NCBI GenBank assembly: GCA_964544305.1
Contig: CAZJAZ010000014.1
Location: forward strand, 1-52,220
DNA: 52,220 nucleotides
Source of the DNA: JAFDWI01 sp964544305
Lineage (GTDB): Bacteria > Actinomycetota > Acidimicrobiia > Acidimicrobiales > Iamiaceae
Reading direction: 5' to 3'
In this document: piece after piece, positions 43,748 to 51,173 of the stretch
Numbering within the stretch: position 1 is the first letter of the stretch
Layout of the letters: every line of letters begins with the position of its first letter
Program-made: the position numbers and the translations under genes
Notes under the pieces: model-generated
Databases searched by the model: none
What the model was told of the DNA's origin: nothing
Seen by the model: only the letters and a program-made list of their open reading frames with translations

Positions 43748-44049
43748 GTCGGTCCCCTTTGCACGGTCTCCAATGGCGGATTTGTTGTCGCGACATTATC
43801 GGCCGTACTCGTGAACGGCCATTTCGTCGCACATTGAAACGCGTTGGGTCCACCACGATTGCACTATTTCACTCTCCCTCGCGTGATTTCATGTTTTCTA
43901 AACATTGCCACTTGCATTGCGATATTCTCTCGCGTGTTCTGTCCTTCAGAGGGCGCTGGGGTTCCGGAACGATGCCATTCGTCACGACGACCCGGTTGTT
44001 CGAACGAGTTGTTCGTGACGGCCAAGCAAACAGCAATGGAGGAACTTCC
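43748..44049. promoter_or_regulatory. Divergent regulatory region between mftA and the DUF4214 gene
   Basis: On the mftA side a -10-like GATAAT (complement of 43795-43800) lies beside an inverted repeat GGCCGT-N8-ACGGCC at 43801-43820, a candidate operator over the promoter. On the other side an 8-bp inverted repeat (43980-43987 and 44013-44020) enclosing TTCGAA sits in the probable 5' UTR of the DUF4214 gene, 17 bases before its GGAGGA. Coding frames through this region have no similarity. Confidence 0.45.
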
Positions 44050-44844
44050 TTGTCCACTCTTCGCCATCAAATCCGTCACGCCGGGGCAATTATCGGTTGC
44101 GTCGCGCTGCTGAGCATTGGTGCTGGCTTGACCGCAAGCACTGCAGGAGCCGCATCGTCGGGTGTCCAGTCTGACTGCCCGTCAACAACAGCAAACGCCA
44201 AGTACGTGCGCTACCTCTATGTCATGGCTCTCGGTCGCTGTCCGGATGCTGGAGGCCTCGCGTTTTGGACTGCCAAGCTTGACAACGGAGCCTCGCGCCG
44301 AAGTGTCGCTGATGCATTCGTTTGGTCAAACGAGGTCTTGGGCGGTTCGGTATTTCGCTTCTACGGGGATGTGCTGCACCGGGCGCCGACCGGTCCCGAA
44401 ATTGGTGCGGGCATGGCAACGATGAACCGCGACATTGAAGACCTCAAAACCGTGCTACTCGCGGGCAACGAGTACTACAACACGTTCGGTGGCAATGCCA
44501 CCAACTGGCTCAAGTCGCTGTACCCCGCAATCTTGGAAGGCCGATCGGCTGACGCAGGAGGCTTGGCCTTCTTTGGGGCCATGCTTGGTTCAAACCCTTC
44601 GCTCACGACTCGAACCAAGGTCGTCAACGCACTCGTCCACAGTACCGAGGAGCATCGCTTCTGGGTCGTGTGCTCCTATGGTCCGGCGTTGTTGCGTGAT
44701 GGATCCCCATCCGAGATTGCATGGTGGGTGAACTGGCTGAATGGCCCTGGCAACGGCAATACGCAAGCCATGTGGGCGATCTTCCTGTCGTCGAATGAAG
44801 GTTTTGCAAAAGCGCAGTACCAGCCAAACCTTCCAATCTCTTAG
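44050..44844 (+). CDS. Secreted DUF4214 domain protein
   Basis: 264 residues from the TTG at 44050, preceded by GGAGGA at the right distance. Upstream ATGs in the same frame lack a ribosome site and similarity. A signal peptide (HAGAIIGCVALLSIGAGLTAS...) is cut near AGAA. The mature part has three DUF4214-like repeats with YVRYLYVMALGRCPDAGGLAFW, VLLAGNEYY and SADAGGLAFF as markers, a fold seen in extracellular and S-layer-associated proteins. No link to the mycofactocin genes other than position. A terminator hairpin follows. Confidence 0.8.
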   Translation: MSTLRHQIRHAGAIIGCVALLSIGAGLTASTAGAASSGVQSDCPSTTANAKYVRYLYVMALGRCPDAGGLAFWTAKLDNGASRRSVADAFVWSNEVLGGSVFRFYGDVLHRAPTGPEIGAGMATMNRDIEDLKTVLLAGNEYYNTFGGNATNWLKSLYPAILEGRSADAGGLAFFGAMLGSNPSLTTRTKVVNALVHSTEEHRFWVVCSYGPALLRDGSPSEIAWWVNWLNGPGNGNTQAMWAIFLSSNEGFAKAQYQPNLPIS

Positions 44845-44863
44845 ATCGTTGTGAGCCGGCGAG

Positions 44864-44896
44864 CGGGAGGTGCGAGTTCGGTGCCTCCCGTTTGTC
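44864..44896 (+). terminator. Terminator after the DUF4214 gene
   Basis: CGGGAGG at 44864-44870 pairs with CCTCCCG at 44884-44890 across a 13-base loop, followed by TTTGTC. It lies 20 bases after the stop codon and before the alcohol dehydrogenase gene. Confidence 0.6.
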
Positions 44897-44988
44897 GCGT
44901 GTCACATAGGCAAGTGGCATTTTGCGCACTAGGGTGGGCGCGTCGTGCCAGGTCGGCCGACATCGCAATGCAGTAAGGGGACACCATC

Positions 44989-46101
44989 ATGGAGACTCAG
45001 GCCGCCGTCCTCCGGGAACTCGGAGGCACCTGGAACGTCGAAACCATCACACTTGATCCGCCCAAAGCAGGCGAGGTCCTTGTTGAACTCCACGCTTCGG
45101 GCATGTGCCACTCCGATGAGCACTTGGTCACCGGCGACTTGGCCGCAGCGCTACCCATCATTGGGGGCCACGAAGGGGCTGGCGTTGTGCTTGAGGTTGG
45201 CGAAGGCGTTACTCATGTCGCCCCTGGCGATCATGTGGTGTTCAGCTTCGTGCCATCTTGTGGCCAGTGTCCGAGTTGTGCGAGTGGTCATTCGAACTTG
45301 TGCGACAACGGAGCCGCTTTGCTGATTGGCATTCAACTCGATGGTACAACCCGTCATCACGCCGCCGATGGCAGCGACATTTACACGATGGTGTGTTTGG
45401 GCACGTTTGCGAAACACACGGTGGTCAACGGTTTCTCATGCGTGAAGATTGACCCACAAATTCCATTGGAACTCGCGTGTCTTGTGGGGTGTGGCGTGAC
45501 AACCGGTTGGGGTTCGTCGGTGTATGCCGGTGAAGTGAAGCCCGGCGAGAACGTTGCGGTCATTGGCGTTGGGGGTATCGGCGCGGCTGCCATTCAAGGG
45601 GCCAAGGCGGCCGGCGCACGCAACATCATTGCCATTGATCCGGTGGAGTTCAAGCGTGACGAGGCAAAGCGTTTTGGGGCAACGCACGTTGCGGCGAACT
45701 TGGCTGAAGCCACCGCGGTGATCGGCGAAGCCACCTGGGGACGCATGTGTGACGTGATCGTGTGTGCGGCAGGCGTTGGCGACGGCGAGCAGGTTGGTTC
45801 GATCATGGCGCTCACCGCGAAGCGTGGCCGAGTGGTGGTGACCAATATTCACCCGATGAGCGAAGATCACATTCAGATTGGACTCTGTGATCTGACACTT
45901 ATGGAAAAGAAGCTGATTGGCACAATCTTTGGTTCGGCAAACCCGAAAGCCGACATTCCGAAGTTGTTGGAGTTGTTTAGCCTTGGCCAACTTGACCTGG
46001 GCGGTATGGTGACCCGTGAGTACGCGCTCGAAGACATCAACCAGGGTTACGCCGACATGCGCGAAGGCAAGAACATCCGCGGCGTGCTGCGCTACAAGTG
46101 A
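44989..46101 (+). CDS. NDMA-dependent (mycofactocin-type) zinc alcohol dehydrogenase
   Basis: A 370-residue zinc-dependent medium-chain dehydrogenase. Catalytic zinc ligands are Cys40 and His61/Glu62, with structural zinc Cys at 91, 94, 97 and 105. The Rossmann loop is VAVIGVGGIGAAAIQGAKAAG. The pattern (ASGMCHSDEHLVTGDL, LVGCGVTTGWGS) matches the family whose tightly bound NAD is recycled by mycofactocin in vivo and by N,N-dimethyl-4-nitrosoaniline in vitro. AAGGGGAC precedes the ATG. Its place 1.2 kb from mftA fits this. The alcohol substrate is unknown. Confidence 0.9.
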   Translation: METQAAVLRELGGTWNVETITLDPPKAGEVLVELHASGMCHSDEHLVTGDLAAALPIIGGHEGAGVVLEVGEGVTHVAPGDHVVFSFVPSCGQCPSCASGHSNLCDNGAALLIGIQLDGTTRHHAADGSDIYTMVCLGTFAKHTVVNGFSCVKIDPQIPLELACLVGCGVTTGWGSSVYAGEVKPGENVAVIGVGGIGAAAIQGAKAAGARNIIAIDPVEFKRDEAKRFGATHVAANLAEATAVIGEATWGRMCDVIVCAAGVGDGEQVGSIMALTAKRGRVVVTNIHPMSEDHIQIGLCDLTLMEKKLIGTIFGSANPKADIPKLLELFSLGQLDLGGMVTREYALEDINQGYADMREGKNIRGVLRYK

Positions 46102-46140
46102 TCTGACGCAACCAAGTCGGCAATGGTGCCGGTCAAAGAA

Positions 46141-46176
46141 CAACCCCGTTGTTACTACCCAGTAACATCGGGGTTG
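46141..46176. promoter_or_regulatory. Palindromic operator for the TetR regulator, upstream of its own gene
   Basis: The core GTTACTACCCAGTAAC (46151-46166) is a perfect 6+6 palindrome around a 4-base centre, flanked by CAACCCCG and CGGGGTTG to give 15 paired positions of 16. The core matches GTTACCACTCAGTAAC upstream of the acyl-CoA dehydrogenase gene. The G+C-rich outer arms followed by TTGTT may also terminate the alcohol dehydrogenase transcript. Confidence 0.75.
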
Positions 46177-46204
46177 TTCGCGTCCACCATGTACAGGAGT
46201 ACCC

Positions 46205-46801
46205 GTGTCTTCCCGTCTTCCCGCCGCACAGCGACGGCGCCAGCTCCTTGATGTGGCCCTCGGCGAGTTCGCACGTGATGGCTTCCGCGGCACGACAATG
46301 GACCGCATTGCAGACGCGGCGGGTGTGACAAAACCCGTGTTGTATCAGCACTTTCCGTCAAAACGTGACTTGTTCCTTGAGCTGCTCGCCGATTTCGGCA
46401 GCCGCCTGAGCGACACGATTGTGAACGCTGCCGCAACCGCGGGCAGCCCCCACGCGCAAGTAGCACGTGGTTTCTCTGCGTATTTCGCGTTTGTCGATCA
46501 ACATCGAGATGCGTTCTACGTGCTCTTTGGCGGCGGCACAAAGCTTGACCCAGAGTTCGCATCGATCGTGCAAGGGTTCGAAGACGACATGGCAGAAACG
46601 ATCGCGGAACTCATCGTGATTGATGGCCTGCCTGACGCGCACCGCCAACTCTTGGCACACGGCATCGTCGGGATTGCCGAAGTAACCAGTCGAAACTGGT
46701 TACGTTCGGCGGATCAAATCGGCCATCTGCAAAGCGAAGTCCTGGCAGAACAGATCGCCACACTGGCATGGGCCGGACTGCGCGGCGTCCAACCCGCGTG
46801 A
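46205..46801 (+). CDS. TetR-family transcriptional regulator
   Basis: 198 residues from the GTG at 46205, with AGGAG upstream. The N-terminal DNA-binding helix-turn-helix is clear: RRQLLDVALGEFARDGF, TTMDRIADAAGVTKPVLYQHF and PSKRDLFLELL. The C-terminal ligand domain is of the type seen in lipid-metabolism repressors and differs from MftR. The shared operator predicts autoregulation and control of the convergent acyl-CoA dehydrogenase gene. The ligand is probably an acyl-CoA (inference). Confidence 0.88.
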   Translation: MSSRLPAAQRRRQLLDVALGEFARDGFRGTTMDRIADAAGVTKPVLYQHFPSKRDLFLELLADFGSRLSDTIVNAAATAGSPHAQVARGFSAYFAFVDQHRDAFYVLFGGGTKLDPEFASIVQGFEDDMAETIAELIVIDGLPDAHRQLLAHGIVGIAEVTSRNWLRSADQIGHLQSEVLAEQIATLAWAGLRGVQPA

Positions 46802-46805
46802 GAAG

Positions 46806-48041
46806 TTATTCGATGCGAAGGCCCGAAATCGCTCGGGCAATCACGAGCTGTTGGATCTGCTCGGTACCTTCAAAGATGTCCATGATCTTCGAGTCACGGT
46901 GCCAACGCTCAACGGGGTACTCACGGGTGTAGCCGTAACCACCAAGAATCTGAATGGCACGCTCAGTCACCCACACCGCGGTCCGTGCGGCTTTGAGCTT
47001 GGACTGCGAACCTTCCGCGTGGACATAACCGCCACCGTTGCGTGACAGCCAGGCGGCACGCCACACCAGCAGGCGCGACGCGTCAATCTCGGTCTTCATG
47101 TCGGCCAACATGAACGCAATCGCTTGGTTCTCGATGATTGCTTTGCCGAACGCTTGGCGTTCTTTGGCGTACTGCAGTGAGTACTCCCATGCGGCACGGG
47201 CAATGCCAAGGGCCATTGCGGCCACAGCCGGGCGAGTTGCCTCGAAGGTTGCCATTGCGGGCTGCTTGCCACTGTGACCCGCGTTTGGGTTCGTCAGAGC
47301 TTCGCGAGCTCGCGCAAGTTTCTCATCAAGCTTTTCTTTCGTGCCGAGCAGACACGAACCGGGCACCCGCACATCATCAAGAACAACTTCTGCCGTGTGC
47401 GAGGCCTTGATGCCCATCTTCTTGTACTTTTGGCCTTGACTAAGACCTGGTGTGCCGGGGGGCACGATGAAACTTGCTTGGCCACGGCCGCGCAATTCGG
47501 GGTCAACCGATGCAACCACCACGTGGACGTCTGCGATGCCACCGTTGGTGATCCATGCTTTGGTGCCGTTGAGCACCCATTCGTCTTTTGCCTCGTCGTA
47601 CACAGCACGGGTCCGCAGCGACGACACATCAGAACCTGCGTCGGGCTCGGACACACAGAATGCGCCGAGTGCAATCTTTTCTGGGGTTCCGTAACACTGT
47701 GGGACCCATTCAAAGATTTGCTCGGGTGTTCCGTTGCCTGCAATCCCGGCTGCGGCGAGACCCGAGCCAAAGATGGCAAGGCCGATACCCGCGTCGCCCC
47801 AGAACAATTCTTCCATGGCAACCGGCAACGTCAATCCAGACGCGTCACCCATCATGGCGTTGGCCATGAAGTCCATCGAGTACAAGCCAACCTTTGCGGC
47901 TTCTTCCACGATTGGATACGGGAACTCTTCTTTTTCGTCCCATTCTTCTGCTGCGGGGCGCACGACATTCTCGGCGAACTCGTGAACCCACTGTTGGATC
48001 TGGAGTTGATCTTCGTTCAGCGACAGGGAAAATTCGGACAT
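46806..48041 (-). CDS. Acyl-CoA dehydrogenase
   Basis: A 411-residue FAD acyl-CoA dehydrogenase of the short/medium-chain type. Markers are GAFCVSEPDAGSDVSSL, WVLNGTKAWITNGG, KKMGIKASHTAEVVLDDV and the C-terminal QILGGYGYTREYPVERWHRD with DIFEGTEQIQQLVIAR. The start at ATG 48041 fits the family. The longer frame to 48077 would put the operator on the ribosome site. It converges on the tetR gene with 4 bases between the stop codons and carries the same operator in its promoter. Confidence 0.92.
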   Translation of the reverse strand: MSEFSLSLNEDQLQIQQWVHEFAENVVRPAAEEWDEKEEFPYPIVEEAAKVGLYSMDFMANAMMGDASGLTLPVAMEELFWGDAGIGLAIFGSGLAAAGIAGNGTPEQIFEWVPQCYGTPEKIALGAFCVSEPDAGSDVSSLRTRAVYDEAKDEWVLNGTKAWITNGGIADVHVVVASVDPELRGRGQASFIVPPGTPGLSQGQKYKKMGIKASHTAEVVLDDVRVPGSCLLGTKEKLDEKLARAREALTNPNAGHSGKQPAMATFEATRPAVAAMALGIARAAWEYSLQYAKERQAFGKAIIENQAIAFMLADMKTEIDASRLLVWRAAWLSRNGGGYVHAEGSQSKLKAARTAVWVTERAIQILGGYGYTREYPVERWHRDSKIMDIFEGTEQIQQLVIARAISGLRIE

Positions 48042-48077
48042 CGCGGGGCAACCTCGCAGGTAGGAATCGAACGACAC

Positions 48078-48103
48078 CCTAAGTTACCACTCAGTAACCT
48101 AGG
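48078..48103. promoter_or_regulatory. Second copy of the TetR operator, upstream of acyl-CoA dehydrogenase
   Basis: GTTACCACTCAGTAAC at 48083-48098, with flanking CCTA and TAGG, is the same GTTAC-N6-GTAAC palindrome found upstream of the tetR gene at 46151-46166 (14 of 16 bases identical). It lies 42-57 bases before the acyl-CoA dehydrogenase ATG. Confidence 0.75.
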
Positions 48104-48120
48104 GAAGAAGTTCACTCGGG

Positions 48121-49482
48121 TCAGGCGCGTGTGATTTGTGTCCCCGCTGACGTATCGACCACAAGCCATCCAGCGTTGATCAACTCATCGCGCAGCGCAT
48201 CAGCACGGGCAAAATCTTTGTCACCACGCGCTTTGTCACGCTGTTTGACAAGGTCAGCGATTGCGTCTGGCACGTCGGATTCGATGATTGCGACGAGTTC
48301 TAGTCCGAACGTCGAGCAGATTTCTTGCACCGCACCGAATAGGGCCGCCGCCTCGCCTTTATTGTCGTCGTCAAGCGCGCTATTCACACGTCGTACCGTC
48401 TCAAAGAGCACCGCTGTAGCACCCGGCGTGTCAAGGTCATCATCCATCGCGTCAACGAATCGCTCCATGACCTCGACATCGGGGAGTGCCGGGCCAAGAC
48501 CCGCACGTTCGGCCCGTGCCGCGAGGCCGTCAAGGCGGCCAAGCGCAGCTTCGGCATCAGCGATGCTCACCGGGGTGACATCAATGGGCGACCGGTAATG
48601 GGCACGCAAGACCAACAAACGGAACGCACGCGGGTCGTGTTGCTCAATGAGTTCGACCAGGTTCGTGAAGTTCCCAAGGGACTTCGACATCTTTGTGCCG
48701 TCGACTTCAACGAAACCGTTGTGGACCCAAAAGTGGGCAAAGTCTTTGCCATCGGCAATCGCTTGTGCTCGTTCGTTCTCGTGATGAGGAAACGACAAGT
48801 CCAGGCCGCCACCGTGAATATCAAAACCTTCGCCCAGCAAATCGAGTGCCATCACCACACATTCGGTGTGCCACCCAGGGCGGCCTGCACCCCACGGTGA
48901 GGGCCACGACGGTTCGCCGGGTTTCGCAAACTTCCATAAAGCAAAGTCGATTGGTGACTCCTTCTCAGCGGGCCCTTCCACTCGAGCTCCAGCACGCAAC
49001 GACTCAATCGACTGGCGTGCCAACTTGCCGTAATCATCAACGGTTCCCGTCCGAAAATACACGCCGTCTGCGATCACATACGCTTTGTTCTCGGCGACAA
49101 GGCGTCCGACGAGCGCAACCATTTGATCGACGTAAGCGGTGGCGTGAGGATCATATGTGGGTCGCAGCACACCAATCGCGTCCATCGCGTCCCACCAAAT
49201 CGTTTCATTTGTCTGGGCGACGTGGGTGGCTTCGACCCCGAGCTCGGCCGCCCGGGCAATGATCTTGTCGTCTATGTCGGTGATGTTCGACACGTAGGTC
49301 ACATCGTTGCCCGCAAAGCGCAAGTAACGCCGCAAAATATCGAATACCAATGAGAAGCGGCCGTGGCCGAGATGCGGTGGTCCATACACCGTTGGGCCAC
49401 AGACGTACATGGAAACCTGACCGGGATTGCGTGCCGCAAATGGCACGACTTCACCTTTTGCCGTGTCAAACAAAGACAACAT
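48121..49482 (-). CDS. cysS: Cysteinyl-tRNA synthetase
   Basis: A 453-residue class I aminoacyl-tRNA synthetase. The zinc-binding Cys is in MYVCGPTVYG, the HIGH equivalent is PPHLGHGRF, further metal ligands are in GWHTECVVMA and SFPHHENERAQ, and the KMSKS loop appears as DGTKMSKSLGNF. The full length and the C-terminal anticodon region (DKDFARADALRDELINAGW) identify CysS and not the shorter mycothiol ligase MshC. Start at ATG 49482; the longer frame is not conserved. Confidence 0.95.
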   Translation of the reverse strand: MLSLFDTAKGEVVPFAARNPGQVSMYVCGPTVYGPPHLGHGRFSLVFDILRRYLRFAGNDVTYVSNITDIDDKIIARAAELGVEATHVAQTNETIWWDAMDAIGVLRPTYDPHATAYVDQMVALVGRLVAENKAYVIADGVYFRTGTVDDYGKLARQSIESLRAGARVEGPAEKESPIDFALWKFAKPGEPSWPSPWGAGRPGWHTECVVMALDLLGEGFDIHGGGLDLSFPHHENERAQAIADGKDFAHFWVHNGFVEVDGTKMSKSLGNFTNLVELIEQHDPRAFRLLVLRAHYRSPIDVTPVSIADAEAALGRLDGLAARAERAGLGPALPDVEVMERFVDAMDDDLDTPGATAVLFETVRRVNSALDDDNKGEAAALFGAVQEICSTFGLELVAIIESDVPDAIADLVKQRDKARGDKDFARADALRDELINAGWLVVDTSAGTQITRA

Positions 49483-49577
49483 GGCGTGCCACGTTACCGG
49501 CCGAGGACCAAGGGATCTGTTGTGAAGAGTGGTCGGTGCGCCAAACTGGGCACTGCAGGTTCGTCTCTGGGAGCACA

Positions 49578-51173
49578 ATGCAGATCACATCGACCGGCCA
49601 CGCCGGGTTGTTTATGGAAACCGCGGGCGGCACGATCTTGTGCGATCCGTGGTTGTATCCGGCGTATTTCGCGTCATGGTTTGTGTTCCCCGACAACTCG
49701 TCACTTGATTGGGATCGCCTCGGAGAGTGCGACTTTCTCTACGTGTCGCATCTCCACCACGATCATTTCGATGCCGAAAACCTGTCACGCCATGTGTCAA
49801 AAAATGCGAACGTGTTGTTGCCAGACTTCCCCGTGGACGATCTTGAAGATGCGCTGCGGTCGTTGGGCTTCAGACGGTTTACGCATGTTCCCAACAACAC
49901 CCCGGTCGAACTTGATGGCATGCGTGTGCAGATCAGTGCATTGACCGCACCCAATGATGGGCCACTTGGCGACTCGGCCTTGGCCGTTGATGACGGCAGT
50001 GCGCTGGTGCTGAATCAAAACGACGCCCGCCCGCTTGGCTACGACGACCTTGGATCTTTTGCTGACGACCGTGGCTACGACGCGCACTTCCTGCAGTTCT
50101 CTGGCGCGATTTGGTATCCGATGGTCTACGACCTGCCAACAAAGCTCAAGACCACCGAGGGCATCAAGAAGCGGGCGAACGGCATGGAGCGAGCAATGCG
50201 TTACGCCACCGATCTTGGGGCGCGGTTTATCTTCCCGAGTGCAGGGCCGCCGTGCTTTCTCGACGATGACCTTTGGGCTCTCAACGATCTCGGGGACGAT
50301 CCATCAAACGTCTTTCCTGACGCCTATGCGTGGCGCACGTTTTTAGAGAGCCGCGGGCAGGACAATGCCCGGATTCTCATTCCGGGTAGCACCGCGACGT
50401 TGCAGCGTGACCCAACATCCAACGCCACGACTTGCGCGGTGAATCATCTCATTGACGACGCATCGGTCGACGAGATCTACAACGACAAAGCCACGTATCT
50501 GCACGCGTACGCGCAGCGTCAAGCGTCACGCATTGTGCAAGAACGCGCTGCTTGGGCGGCTCCTGGAATCAACATTTTTGATGAGATAAAGGATTGGTTC
50601 GAGCCGCTCATCGCACTTTCGACCCAGTTCGTCGCGGGCATTGGCGCACCCGTTGAGATCGTCGCGCTTGGATCTGGCGATGTCGTGGACGAATCGATTG
50701 TCATTGACTTCCCCAACCGAGTTGTGCGTCGACCAAACGGTGGCGAAAAATGCCGCTACCGGTTTCGTGTTGCGCGCCCACTCGTTGAACGCCTCGTCGC
50801 CGACCATGAAATCGATTGGGTCAACACCTTGTTTCTTTCGGCCCGATTTGAAGCACACCGAGCTGGCCCCTATAACGAGTACCTCTACACGTTCTTTAAG
50901 TGTTTGAACGAAGAGCGCCTTGAGTACGCCGAAGGTTGGTACGCGGAAGCTCGTGATGACGAGGCGCGCATTGAGCTCGACGGTTGGCGTATGCAAGCAC
51001 GTTGTCCGCATCTGAAAGCCGAGCTTGCGCATTTTGGATCGGTCGAGGGCACGACGCTCACGTGCCGGATGCACGGGTGGCAATGGGATCTCGAAACGGG
51101 TCGCTGTTTGACTTCAAAAGGTCACGAACTCGCGTGTGAATGGACTGGCGACGCTGAGCGAGCCGATGACTGA
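49578..51173 (+). CDS. Metallo-beta-lactamase fold plus C-terminal Rieske domain protein
   Basis: 531 residues from the ATG at 49578. The N-terminal half is an UlaG-like metallo-hydrolase with the metal motif SHLHHDHFD (58-63 region) after TGHAGLFMETAGGTILCDPW. The C-terminus carries a Rieske-type [2Fe-2S] site: CPHL (Cys476, His478) and CRMHGWQW (Cys496, His499). This is the same domain pair as CMP-Neu5Ac hydroxylase but in the opposite order, so a mono-oxygenase or hydroxylase reaction on an unknown substrate is possible. Its stop overlaps murB by 8 bases. Confidence 0.83.
   Translation: MQITSTGHAGLFMETAGGTILCDPWLYPAYFASWFVFPDNSSLDWDRLGECDFLYVSHLHHDHFDAENLSRHVSKNANVLLPDFPVDDLEDALRSLGFRRFTHVPNNTPVELDGMRVQISALTAPNDGPLGDSALAVDDGSALVLNQNDARPLGYDDLGSFADDRGYDAHFLQFSGAIWYPMVYDLPTKLKTTEGIKKRANGMERAMRYATDLGARFIFPSAGPPCFLDDDLWALNDLGDDPSNVFPDAYAWRTFLESRGQDNARILIPGSTATLQRDPTSNATTCAVNHLIDDASVDEIYNDKATYLHAYAQRQASRIVQERAAWAAPGINIFDEIKDWFEPLIALSTQFVAGIGAPVEIVALGSGDVVDESIVIDFPNRVVRRPNGGEKCRYRFRVARPLVERLVADHEIDWVNTLFLSARFEAHRAGPYNEYLYTFFKCLNEERLEYAEGWYAEARDDEARIELDGWRMQARCPHLKAELAHFGSVEGTTLTCRMHGWQWDLETGRCLTSKGHELACEWTGDAERADD

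Noticed and set aside
46205..46801. MftR, the mycofactocin regulator
   Set aside because: The sequence after the DNA-binding domain does not resemble MftR, and its operator is found at the acyl-CoA dehydrogenase promoter and not at mftA.
48121..49482. MshC (mycothiol ligase) instead of CysS
   Set aside because: The length and the complete C-terminal tRNA-binding region fit CysS; MshC is shorter and lacks that region.
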